Assembly: GCF_000182565.1 (NCBI RefSeq)
Contig: NW_015971558.1
Location: forward strand, 115,658 to 179,657
Length of the DNA: 64,000 nucleotides
Source: Spizellomyces punctatus DAOM BR117
Lineage: Eukaryota; Chytridiomycota; Chytridiomycetes; Spizellomycetales; Spizellomycetaceae
Direction of reading: 5' to 3'
Translations under genes and position numbers: made by a program
The notes under the pieces: model-generated
What the model was told of the DNA's origin: nothing
Seen by the model: only the letters and a program-made list of their open reading frames with translations
The model's database searches: none
Shown: one piece after another, positions 42,689 to 53,947 of the stretch
Layout of the letters: each line of letters starts with the position of its first letter
Numbering within the stretch: the stretch's first letter is position 1

Positions 42689-44413
42689 ACTGAATACAAT
42701 TTTCATGTTTGACTGGCTTTCAGCCCCATGGTCCTTTGTTTTTGATTGTAATGATTCGCTGTGTCCCTGTCCTCCCCCTATCGAGCTTGTGCCATCCACA
42801 TCAGCCCACGAGGAGGAGTGACATTCTCAGGCCCTGGAGTTGGTCCATTGTTGTCGTTATCCAGTGCAACAAGACGGCTTTTTGCCACCGGACACGGAGC
42901 GTCTAATGGAATCAAAAAATCAGCCCGGTCGATCGTGGTTTAGATCGAGGCCGATACGCAGTTTGCTGATCGATTTACTATACGGTGGAAACAGGTAAGA
43001 AGGCCGACGACGGCAAAGGCCAGTACTCAAGAGTGAATCACAAAGGGGTGGAATGATGCTCTGCAGTCGCGTTCGGGTCCGCGGACATATCAGCGCGTAC
43101 CTTTTAAGCTGCCCCAATAAAAACACGCGATGTCGGGAGGGAGGGAGGGGGATGGCTGAGACTGTCCCGTTAAAAGAATGCGGTGAGGGCAAGACGCCAA
43201 ACTGTCCCCTTCACATGGCCACGGAAAACCGGAGCTTCCCCAAAAGACACCCCGAAGGGTTCGGACTCAAGATGACGTTTTCTTATTCATTAATGTATTT
43301 CGCAACCCGCTTGATGAATTTTTGGGTTTTTTTCCCTTGCCGTTTCCTGTTTGTTGCCTGCTGCACATTCAGGGTGTGTGTGTTTTTTATTTATTAATCA
43401 CTGGAGGATCAAAAGTAACCGTATAAAATGGTTATATACTGTCAGTGATCCCACCCCCCTCGTATTTTGCCAAAAGCAACGATACTTAAGTAGTCAACAT
43501 CAGACCCATCCCATTTTCTAAAGACCTTGTTGGGGGCAATGCTTTTCCCAATTTGCTGAGTTTTGCAAGTCATGGACAAGTTTTTCTCAACCTGGGAGAC
43601 AAAAAAGGACATATGAATCGTGGAGACAAGGTCTACAATGTGCAGTTATCATTCGTGGATGAGAAAGCGTTCAGTCTTGACGTTAACGCCCAGGTTTTAT
43701 TTTTTTGCATTATAGGATCGGAAGTCACAAAGTTTCCCTCCACCAACAAGCAAAACGCCCGTTATTACAACGCCTTTACTTTTTAAACGGCTGGCGAACC
43801 TTCCCCCCCCCCCCCAACTTGCTCCATCGTTAACAAAAAGTTGAAGGATAAAACCCTCCCCCGAACAAACAAACGAGAGAGAGGAGTTGCAACGCGTGTG
43901 TGTGTCAGAGAAACTTGCGATTCCGTCAACGTACAAGTTCTACATGTATGAGAGAACGCGTCTCAACCCAACTTTTGGACTTGCTCCAATGTATGACGCA
44001 ACAAAAAGCTTTATAAAAAAGACTGGTCGCTTCTATTCTCTCTCTTTTTGCATTTCCCCCCCTTAAAAGTGTGGAGTCAGGCCATCCAACGAACAAAAAA
44101 CAAAAGAAAAAGCGAAAGCGGTTTATAGAAAGAAACACACGACAACTGCTCATCATGTCCAAAGAGATCCCTCAGGCGCCTTCCCTCTCGCTCACGCCAA
44201 TCTTACATACTCAAGTAGACAAAAAAGGGTATATCTTTTCACCACGTCTTTCCAAGCCATGCCAGCTGGCGAGGCGAAGAGGACACCCTGAGCAAGCAGG
44301 TGGCACATCGGGATTGCAAAAAAAAAAAAAAAACAAAAGGTTTTGTGGAGCCCATCTAGTCTTATCACAAATTAACATTTTCTCTTTTCTGGTAGAGAGT
44401 CATGTTGCTCGTA
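42689..44413. other. intergenic, no gene recognised
   Basis: A 1.7-kb region with short frames only. It contains C14 at 43803-43816 and A15 at 44318-44332. It holds the 3' flanks of UBLCP1 and of the convergent bZIP gene. Confidence 0.4.
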
Positions 44414-46343
44414 TCAGTTCCCTTCTCGCACCCGCTGCAACGGAGGTGAAGTCGATGACGAGTAACGAGTGCTAAGCGCACGTAGACCTCCCCGCTCTAT
44501 ATCTCTCGCCCCAGGAAGTGTCAAGTTTCCAACAGGTGGACCTAACGGATGTCCATAGGACCCAGAATCATGTCTTGGTCCGGGATAATACGAAGGCGCC
44601 GCAGATGTTGTCACTGGCGGGGGCGGAGGATGTCTTTGCTCTTGATAAAAATACGTATTGTATGGATGAGGATGTTGCTGATGAGAGTGGCCGGGTCGGC
44701 CAAGATCTGGCGTCCGCCCGCTGAAGGCTCTCGGTGGTGAGCCTATCACAGCCGAAGAGCTCATGCGGGGACTCGGTGGGGAACCGGGTGGCCGTTGAAA
44801 GGACGTCGGAGGTCGCGAGGCCCCATACGGACGAAACGCACTTGAGTAGCTGTTGTTCCCAAGTTCCGCTGATGGATGATGCGTATACACTGGATCACTC
44901 CGGGATCGCCGTGCCTCGGGTGATTTCAGGCGTGGAGGAGGATAAGGTGGTTGTCCTGAAAACGTTGAGGTACGTGAGGAAGAGTGAAGGCTGGGATTGG
45001 CCGACTGCTGTGAGCGATATGAATATTCTTGCTGTGGTGAGTATTCCACCGGAGCGGAAGGTGGATATCGCATCGGAGGAATTGGAGACGCAGGACGAGC
45101 GACGGGCAACGGAGGATCACGATTTAAACCAGATTGTTGAGGAGTTCTTTGCAGGGCAGCAGATGGTGCACCAGGGTTTCCTCCGATCACAGGTGTATTC
45201 ATTTCACCTCCGACAGGTAACGAAGGCGGAGGTCGGCCTGATTCGCCCTTCAACAGATCCAATTCCGCTCCCATTTTGTAGACGCTATGCCGTAGCTCTT
45301 CGCATTGATGATACCAATAGTCTCTTTCCCTCAGCAAACCATCTCTCTCAAAAGCAGCCCTCTCTAAAGCGTCTTGGAAATCACGGCAGCGTTTTTCAAA
45401 AGGTTCTAGATACTTGGCTCGATCTTCCCACGACTGAGCGCGGGTTTCAAGATCTCTAAGGTATTGTTCTTTACGTTGTCTGAAAGCACGCTGGGCGGCA
45501 CGATTCTGTTGCGCACGTTTCTCGGAAACTTTTCGTTTCGGGTACTGCGCGGCCTCATCGGCTGAGACAGAATCGCCGCCCGTAGGCGGGGCCTCATTAC
45601 TTGAAGGTCTAGCGGATGCTGTAGTATTAGAGTTAGAGTTGGATGGATAAGGTTGCCACCTGGATGGGTAAAATGAGGCGGATGCAGAACCGCCCGAGGT
45701 AATATCTGATTGCGGAGCATGATGCGCCTGATGCGACAAGGAAGACAGCGACGACGCTGATGAAACGGATGTGGGAGAAACAACGTCGTGAGGATTACGT
45801 GGCACTCGAGTCTCGATGCTGAGTTCCGGTGACTGGGGACGAGGATGTGATGTGGAAATACCGTTTGTGGTTGGGATTGTTGACGAGTCTACAAAAAGAG
45901 GATTGGTTGGAACTAGACAAATAAACTTGTCCATAATATCTATGTAGGCCGCTTTGCATCAGCACATGCTGGCACTATGAACAAGGATGACCCATGTTGC
46001 ATGTAGAAAAAAAAAAGTGCCAGTCGCCACTATTGGCATAACACGCTCTCTTTGGCAGCAGCTCACCTTTTGGTAAACTAGCTTCACGTACGATGCGCGT
46101 AAGATCTGATCCAGCTACCGGCGCAGCAGAAAGTTCCAAAGGGTTGGCATGTCCGCGGAGAGCAGCGTCGGGTTTCGGGGAACGGTTTGCAGTTTGATCC
46201 GACGGTCTGCTGTAGTCGTCCATGGATGTCACGGGCGCTCGAGGTGGGCTACCATGGTCTGGAGTGTACGATCTGGTGTGATCGTGCTGCACACCATCCG
46301 GTTGTTGTCGGTCATCCTCTTCCGATAGGGGTGGATTCGACAT
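44414..46343 (-). CDS. Yap1/Pap1-type bZIP transcription factor
   Basis: Exon 1 is 46343-46067 and exon 2 runs from about 45939 to 44414, giving about 600 aa. The basic region KRAQQNRAAQRAFRQRKEQY (about residue 230) has the fungal AP-1 signature NRAAQRAFR, in which Gln and Phe replace the usual residues of bZIP proteins; the zipper follows (YLRDLETRAQSWEDRAKYLE onward). The remainder is Ser/Pro/Tyr-rich and disordered, with no clear Cys-rich redox domain like that of yeast Yap1. Three acceptor sites (exon starts 45939, about 45917 and 45888) keep the same frame, so the exact second exon start is open and alternative splicing could change 17 residues. The role is likely in stress-responsive transcription. 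Confidence 0.85.
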
Positions 46344-48000
46344 GGCTTGCTCTGGTTATTTTATTGTTTACTGCCCGCCAATAAGAACTGTCCAATCAGG
46401 TATCTTCATGGATAGTTCCACGATAGCGGCAGTGCACCAACGAGCGGAAAATAGATCTCGGAGATGAGACACTAAAAAAGTAGACGCTTATTAAAATAAA
46501 AAAAACGCAGAGATGCGTTCAGTGCAGCCGCTAACGATTTATCTTCCCCCCGATGTTATACAAAAGTAACCCTGGAAGCCGTGTGGCCAGCAGCAGGCGA
46601 AAGCCCCTTTGCAAAAGGAATGCTTTGTGGGGGGTGGTAGGATAGAAAGCCTCTCCATGAAAGCTCCGCCTCCCAAAGTCACTCACCGGTGACACGCAAA
46701 AATACGTACGTTTTTTTTTTATTTTATTTTTTTTCAAACAATGCCGAAAGACGGATCTGGCGCAGAAAAATGGGCCTTATCGACGCGTGACGAATGTTGC
46801 GGTCTCAAAATCAAGTCATCCGTGAGGCCGTATGGGGCAAGAGGAGGGGGTGGGTGGATTGGCACAGATGGGGTTGGAAAATAGCGGAGCCACGGATGTT
46901 GAGCAGTGGGATTTTTCGTGGATACTTATATGCCCGGGGGGTTCGGGGACAGTGTACAATAGATTTCACGGTTAAGCTGGATCGGCGAGGGGAAAAAAAC
47001 GGCGTGGAAAAGGGAGGGCAGAGATGGGAGGAGGAAAAGAGTTTCCAGCGTTGCCAAGTAAACAAAGGCCCGAGTTTGGTAAGATGTTCCACCTCGTCGG
47101 CGGACAACAAATTCTTCACCTACCTTCTCAACTGCCCTTTTTTTGTGCGTCCTTTTCGTGCGTCATCTGTGCGTACCCTTACTCACATTCCAGACTCTGC
47201 ATGGTGATGATCCGAGCCCACGGACAGTACCTGGTCCCAGTCTTCCCGACAAACACGATAAATGACATGCTACAGAAAGGAGTTTGATCGTGGCCGCAAG
47301 GACGCGTGCCCATTGTTCCTGCGACCTGGAATCAGTGTTGCGGGGAGGCGGCGCATTCTCGGAGCTCCAAAATAAACTAAGCTTTGATCGGAGTGAGACG
47401 AACGCGCGTTGGCCGAAACACAAGGGGGGCCCGAACAAAAGCAAGCAATGCTTCGCCATTACTCTATCGTTTATTATCATTGTAACGCCATTTTCAACTT
47501 TTGGCCCACGGGGGTTGTGGATTTTTGTTTGACAAATTTCAAATAAATTGTGGCCTGCGCACCAGTCTGACCAACCTTTGCAGCAAGCACCTCGTAAGAC
47601 ATGTCTCAAAATTGTAAATGTCTGTATTATTCGTCTGAAAAATGAGCGCGTCCCATTTACCAAAACGTACGGACAATGTCCATTGAAAACGACGTGGCTG
47701 AGAAACGAACGTCGGACTGGTTGTCAAGCTCCGTGTCAACCAAGGGGGACACGTGTCCTGTCTGTCCCGAACTGAGGTGCATGGAAAAAGGGCATTGTCA
47801 TAAAGGATGAGAAAGAGGTGAAAGAGTGAGGATAATGATCTGGATACATGTAGCGCTTGAGTGCTTACCAAGGCTTTGTCATTGTCACACACACCCGGTT
47901 CAACTGTCACACAATCTCCGATCTGTATTTCCGCCTCCGATTCTCACATAAAAACCTGACTGCCAAGACTCAAACGCTTCTTTCTTTTCACAAATACGTG
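46344..48000. other. intergenic, no gene recognised
   Basis: This 1.66-kb spacer holds the promoters of the divergent bZIP and MAPEG genes. Short frames on both strands lack family features. Confidence 0.4.
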
Positions 48001-48693
48001 ATGGACGACAAGAATTATTCGCTGTACGGGCTTCCCGTCGCCATTGTCCTGGCGTACGTTCCTCATGTGGTCAAGTATGTGTACACGGAGCCCTTGCCAG
48101 GAGATTCCACAATGCTGACTCACTTGTAGGGGCGCTATAATCACCAAGTCTCTGGGAAAATACAACAAGTGAATATCCATTTTTTCAGATTCGTTTCAAG
48201 AAAAAAAATGCCTAACCAAGCGGATCAGTGTCAACCCTAGATCACAGCTCGAGAAGGTGCAATCGCGCATGACAAAGGCGGTAAGATCATTCAATTCTGG
48301 GAAGGATTTGTGGCCCTGACAGCACCAATCACATGGCGTTGTTTTGCATTCAGTCGTATGAGATGGCCAAACGGGCGGACGCGGCACACCACAATGGGCT
48401 CGAAATCTTCCCCATATTCGCTGGGGCAGTGGTGCGTAATCCTTTTACGCCCAGCCCGGACCAGTATCTAAACCTTTCCACTCCCTATCCAGTTGGCCGG
48501 CAATTTTGCTGGGTTGCCAAACAGCACTCTCAACAAGTATAGTGCTGTTTTCCTTACCGCTCGGTTCTTTTACAATTTTGTGTACATCAAGAATTCAAAC
48601 TCAATCGTCGCTGGATTGAGATCGTTGATTTGGATGGTTAGCATAGTATCCTGTTTTGGACTTTATTTGGAGGCTGCGAAGGGCAAGCTTTAA
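48001..48693 (+). CDS. MAPEG-family membrane protein
   Basis: Five exons, 48001-48074, 48130-48168, 48229-48280, 48354-48431 and 48493-48693, give 147 aa, the usual MAPEG size. The family pattern is clear: VNPRSQLEKV, then KRADAAHHNGLEIFPIFAGAV and LAGNFAGLPNSTLN, followed by LTARFFYNFVYI. Four hydrophobic helices are expected, near residues 8-25, 65-85, 100-118 and 125-142. MAPEG proteins are small integral ER-type membrane proteins; some are glutathione-dependent transferases or peroxidases, and the specific activity here is not determined. Third-exon start is chosen at GATCAG/T, which restores NNVNPRSQ; acceptors nearer the donor break the frame. Confidence 0.88.
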
Positions 48694-51451
48694 GAAAGTT
48701 TGGCGAGTCTGTAGAGCCCGCAAAGGTCTTAGATCTAACAAAATCCTCATAGATTTTCTAATACTAGTCAAATACGCACTAGAGATTTTTCGATGCTTAT
48801 TCCCATGATTATGACTTCCTGATCCAAACCCGCATCATTTTCCCATGAATTTGGAGTCCCCGTTTCCTGGGTATGCTGGGTTGGCTCCATTGTTATACAG
48901 GATGACACAATGACAGGCTCCGTCCGAAGGATCGAATATTTGGTGGCAACACCTTGGCTTGTCAGCGATTATCAAGGACAAAGGGCTTCAAAACATTCCG
49001 TCGTTTCTTGAATGGTTTCCTCCAGAGCATGTGTCCAGTACCAATCAAACAAATATCCTCCCTTTGTTGGTGATACGCTCGCGCATTCTATTATTGATCC
49101 TCGCCTTCCTGACAGAAAGTGTTCTAATACCAGTGGTTTCGGGCGGTCAAGACCCTTAGAGATAGTGTTAGTGTGTAATGTTGCCTTCTAGTTCAGGTTT
49201 CTGCAGATCTGGCGTTCAGGGCTTCGGCGATCAAGTTCCCTGCATTCTGTCCCCTCCTCATATTTCATAATATTCGCCGTCATACGTTGGTGTCTATTAG
49301 GAAATGGCTACGTGCATTCGAAGGTGATTATATACTCTAGGACAACAAACCCATAGTCGTACGCAGCATTCAAGGTCACATGAACTTTGGAATGCTGCCA
49401 GTGGGTGTGGCCAGGAAACAAGTCATAGCCAGGTAGTGAGATGCAGTCTTCGCAGCGTTGCTCTTGTTGAGATCGACTACTACGAGACATGGGTGCCATC
49501 AGTGTTTGGTTCTATGACTTGGCCCACTAGAAGGAAGACTTTTTGCCTGGTATTCAAAAAGCTGGAACCGAGGTTTACCTGAAATTACCAATCTTGTCTC
49601 ATCACCTACGAACGCCCAAAGATTTCTCAACTCCAAGTCCGAGCCCGAAGGAACCAAACGTACCATGCCCCCCCCCAGAGGCATTTTCGATACCAAGGCG
49701 GCCAAAGTTGCCCGACAAGCTTATGGTTTGTGGGTATGCTGACGTTGGAGTACCTTCTGAATGGAATCGGAACCTAATTTTCCGTCCCACCCACCCATCG
49801 ATTGCATCGGTTGTTTGCACACGGCCATGGATGAGATACAAAGCTTCTCGACAACAGTGGGGACGCCGCCATCACCTTTGAACTAATGAAAACGTTTCTC
49901 GATGTTTCAATTTTCAACGTCCCCTTGCTGTAATCTTTTGTCCAATTGTCATTTGTTTATTAGAAAAGGTGGGGACGGCAATATTAGATTCGGCAATACA
50001 CATTTTCATGAGACCGAAAGCGGAACCGGTGAGGTAGACAACTCGTCTGTTGTGTATACAATACCGCTGGCACGCATTAATAATAACCAGAATTCCTTTT
50101 TTAAGGTTTTACGAGTGTCTGCAGTTGCGTCTACTGCTGCTGCGCTCCCATGGGAGCAGCTCTGTCACACACGGCTAATACCATGACATTCGAATTGTAC
50201 CTCTAGAAATCCGGTAAAATGAGAATTCGTTGAGGGCCCTTGGTGGAATTGAACACACTTTTGGCACAAAAAACACATTTTGAAAACTGATTGAAGATAT
50301 TCACACTTTTTAGTCAGATGATGGAATATCCATGAAATGAATGATATGCTTGAGATATACAAAATAATTCGGGACTGTATATCTGTTTTGTTAGAATGTC
50401 GAATTCGTGCTCAAGCAAGCCCCAGGAATTGTTTCACTAACTTTGTTACAACGGTCTCATCACCCTTACCTTATCTGTAATGTGGAATCTTTGAATATGA
50501 GACGCTCTCCCATTGCAAAATGATGGTTTATCGGTTCTAGTATGTCTTCGAACCGACTTGGGATATCAGAACGAAAACCTCTAGAGACATGTAAATAGCC
50601 ATGGGGAGTTGATACACAATAACCAAGTCGCTTGATAGTAAACGCCACGAAGGGAACAGTAAATACCTTAAACCACCCTATGTTAGCTTCCCTAATCCCT
50701 TAATCCGCCGCCTCAACCCTGTCCACCCTGGGCGCCCTCCCATATCGAAATTCCCAAGCCCACATCGCTGGGTCCTCTGATCCGGATAAGCGCCAGACAA
50801 CGCCTCATTGCTCATATACACACGGTCATCCTTTTAAAGGGTTCTGTTACCTTAATCTGCCCTTTCTCGCTTACGTTGTAGAGTCTTTGTGGTTCTGGGG
50901 CATGCAAATACTGTTATCTCATGGCGGTGCCATCTTGCCAGTCCGAGAATCTCCTCCATACTTACTCTCTGTTGTCATGATGAAGGTGCGTTCCAGAAAT
51001 GAACTTTTGAAGGTTTCCACATTTTTCAGGCATTGTGCACATGGTTATAAAATGAGAATGGAAACCGGATCCGTGATAACTCTATCCAGCAATTGTCGAC
51101 ATCCGAATGTTATTTGAGAAATATGTAAAGCCCTAATTAAAAATAGCGCTGAAGCTGTTCACAAGAAAAGATAAATTGATTCCATTCATGATGGAAAAAA
51201 GCACGTTTAATTCAAGCTGATGCTCCCTTCGTGGATTGAACACGAGACCTTTAGATCTTCAGTCTAACGCTCTCCCAACTGAGCTAAGGAAGCCGCTTGT
51301 AATTGGACGCAAACGCAAACAGTTATCATAAGACTAAACAATCACGTGCGATGTGCTACCTCAATAGGGACTTAGGCGGCGGAACTGGCGCGCTGGTGGG
51401 CGCTCGCGACCGGCCTCTAATTACGTTTCCACTGCGAAGTAGCAGTCTCAC
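48694..51451. other. 2.7-kb region with tRNA-Phe and unassigned short frames
   Basis: Apart from the tRNA at 51221, no gene is assigned. Minus-strand frames at 50165-50362 (contains FKMCFLCQKCVQFH) and 50466-50684 (contains IKRLGYCVSTPHGYLHVS) look protein-like, but they do not join in phase across any good intron. They may be a decayed gene or exons of a transcript I cannot model. Confidence 0.35.
51221..51293 (-). tRNA. tRNA-Phe (GAA)
   Basis: The reverse complement is identical to the three plus-strand tRNA-Phe copies, including the acceptor and the CTGAAGA loop. It is divergent from the WD40 gene, whose ATG is 158 bp away. Confidence 0.95.
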
Positions 51452-52857
51452 ATGGCTGCACAAGGGGCTATCAACGATGGAGCGACTGTGCTGACGCCCA
51501 GCCACTCAACTTCTGTCTCGGCTTTATGTGTCTGGGAAGATAAATTGTACAGCGCTGGAAAGGACAAAGATATCAGAGTATGTTGATCCTCGATGCAGTT
51601 GTTGATCTAACCGCCTTCACCTAATGACTAGTACTTCAAAGGAATGGGACATTAGCAGTTTAGCCCTTTTGCGCACATTCAAGGGACATACCGGTTGGAT
51701 TCGGGCTTTAGTGGCCGGGCCATTCTATCTCTTCAGTGGCTCTTGGGATGACACAGTTAGAATATGGTCTCTGGAAACGGGTGTATGCGCGTTCGTCCTA
51801 TCCTGTCCATCTGCCAATGCTCTGTACTATGAACCAGCGACGCTTCGACTCTACTCGGGTGGCGGGTACAGCCGTGTAGTATGCGAATGGGACGTTTCGA
51901 CTGGAGTCCTTACAGGAGAGATGGAGCCTCGCGACCAACAGATTGGGGGCACAGTGGGATGTATGGTTGGAGATGGGGTGCGGCTGTTTGTAGGTATGAC
52001 CGATGGGGCTATCTCGTTGTACAATTTGGATACGGGAACAGGTATGGGGTTTTTTGATGGCCATGCAGCGGAGGTGACATCAATAGTTTTACTGGATGAA
52101 AAGTGCTACTCTAGTGGGAATGATCGGAGAATTCTGGAATGGGATGTTCCTACTGGCCAGTTGTTGCGGAGATTCGAGGGGCACGAGGCATTTGTATCTG
52201 CTTTGGCTGTTGTTCCGCCTCCAGTCTCAGACAGCGAAAGTCATGACAGTGGGCCTTTGAATGGTCAAGCAGAGGCAGATGCACATGAGGGCAAACTCAT
52301 CAGTGGAGCTTGGGACGGGACGGTGAGAGTATGGGATTTGGTCACTGGCACCGCCGAAGGATATTTGAAAGCCCATCGGCTCAGCATCAATGCGTTGGTG
52401 AACGTCAATGACAAACTCTTTACTGCTGATGCTGAAGGTGCGATCAAAAGCTGGAATTTGGGTAAGTAAGCGTGTCCAATAAGGTCCTCTCGTGCATCCG
52501 CTCATACAAGCACGTGTTTTTCCAGAATCAATCCCAGCACCGCCGCCCCATCTCGACGCAGTTGCCATCTCAATGACACCACCCCCGGCGCGGCATCTGT
52601 TTAACCCGTACGTCTTCCCTCCGCCGATGCCACCGTACTACCAAGCCTTGCCACCACATATGATGTACACCCAACATCCCAGCCAAGCCTCCGGACCCTC
52701 TACAACAAACGCACCTCAATTTCGCCCTCGCCCACCTCCACAAGGAGGACAAATATGCACGTTCTTTCTGCAGGGCCGCTGCAGATTTGGCGATGCATGT
52801 CGAAACATACATCCGCCACCTGTGGTAGACGCTAATGGGATGGGGATGGCTCTGTAA
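51452..52857 (+). CDS. WD40-repeat protein with C-terminal CCCH zinc finger
   Basis: Three exons, 51452-51577, 51642-52461 and 52526-52857, give 425 aa. Residues 1-315 form WD40 repeats; clear repeat ends are EWDIS, RIWSLETG, EWDVSTG, LEWDVPTG, RVWDLVTG and KSWNLE, so six or seven blades. A Pro-rich linker (about 320-390) leads to one CCCH finger, CTFFLQGRCRFGDACRNIH, with C-x7-C-x5-C-x3-H spacing. WD40 plus CCCH occurs in plant ZFWD proteins, but there the finger is N-terminal. RNA binding by the finger on a WD40 scaffold is inferred. The start at 51452 gives a first blade that reads on perfectly over the first intron (KDKDIR/EWDIS). Confidence 0.88.
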
Positions 52858-53947
52858 GAATCTTCCATCTAGGTATGATGCAGGAATTGGAGGTACTGGC
52901 AGGGCCGGCGAGTTGCATGGTAGTTAATGATTGCGTATTCGGTTTCGGTGTCATGGGAGGGACCGCGTGAACATGAGCTTGGTGACTGTTGAATACTCGG
53001 CATGTATTTTCGTTTTAGGTTGTAGCTCCTTGAAATTGTGGCGGGATGCATGTATAGTATATATCTATTTTTGTGTATATAGAATACGGTCGTGCCTGTC
53101 TAGTTGATGGATAAACCCGTCAGTTAATTTTCTCGTGTTGAGTGTTAACGTGTACTTGTAAAGCAAGGGGAGACGGAGCGGGAGAGCCAACGGCCCCGTG
53201 CTGGAACGTGACAGCACGTCGTCTCCCAGTACACTGCCACGCAAGGGCTTGAGTGAAAACAACTTGCGGTTGCATCGTGATACCTTGCTAATGCAAAGCA
53301 GAAAAAACAAAAAAGATGGAATGGCATTCTCATCGATCAAGGCTACCATCTCCTTGCGTTCATCAAACGAAAAAGATCTTATTGCTAAACATTTCCCGAC
53401 GGGACGTGTCAAAACTACTGTGGAGGTGGCGTGCCATTTCAGGCAAGCTGGATACATGCTGGCACCATTACAGGAAGCCAGCCACTAAAAGAAAACAAGA
53501 AAAGTAAGATCAGTCCCTAGCACGCGATAGGACGAGCCGCAATACGTTCTTTCGATACATTGGGGTGACCCAGCAGAAAAGCACAGGAAGGAGATGTCGC
53601 CGACAGGTAATGTCCTTGCTGCCTGTTCTCCAACAGACGTCTGGAGTTGACATCAACTGCACATGCCAAGGTAGCGTTAAGCTCGCCATTGTACGGGAGA
53701 TGCACGCGAAGCAACATCGATGTTCCGAATGACCAAGTATGAATACAAAAAAACGAAAAAAAAAGAAAACCAAAAAGAAAAACCAAAAGATCACAAGTCT
53801 ACACAGTGGTGAACGAGCTCTTTTTTGCTATAAAAGCAGCGAGGATTTCGTCTTTCCCAAACATCATCCTCCCAGCAACACAGCTTGTCTTGGAGTTGAA
53901 GTACCATCAAAACAAACCTTTCTTTCACTTGTCTCTATCAATTCAAA
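52858..53947. other. intergenic, no gene recognised
   Basis: A 1.1-kb spacer with short frames only. An A-rich block (53743-53790) lies about 160 bp ahead of the next start codon, and TATAAAA is at 53829. Confidence 0.4.

Noticed and set aside
44734-45459. A 241-codon plus-strand frame opposite the bZIP gene
   Set aside because: The minus strand encodes a clear bZIP basic region; the plus frame has no recognisable features.
50165-50684. Two minus-strand frames with CxxC and basic segments
   Set aside because: They cannot be joined in phase through consensus splice sites and have no recognisable domain.
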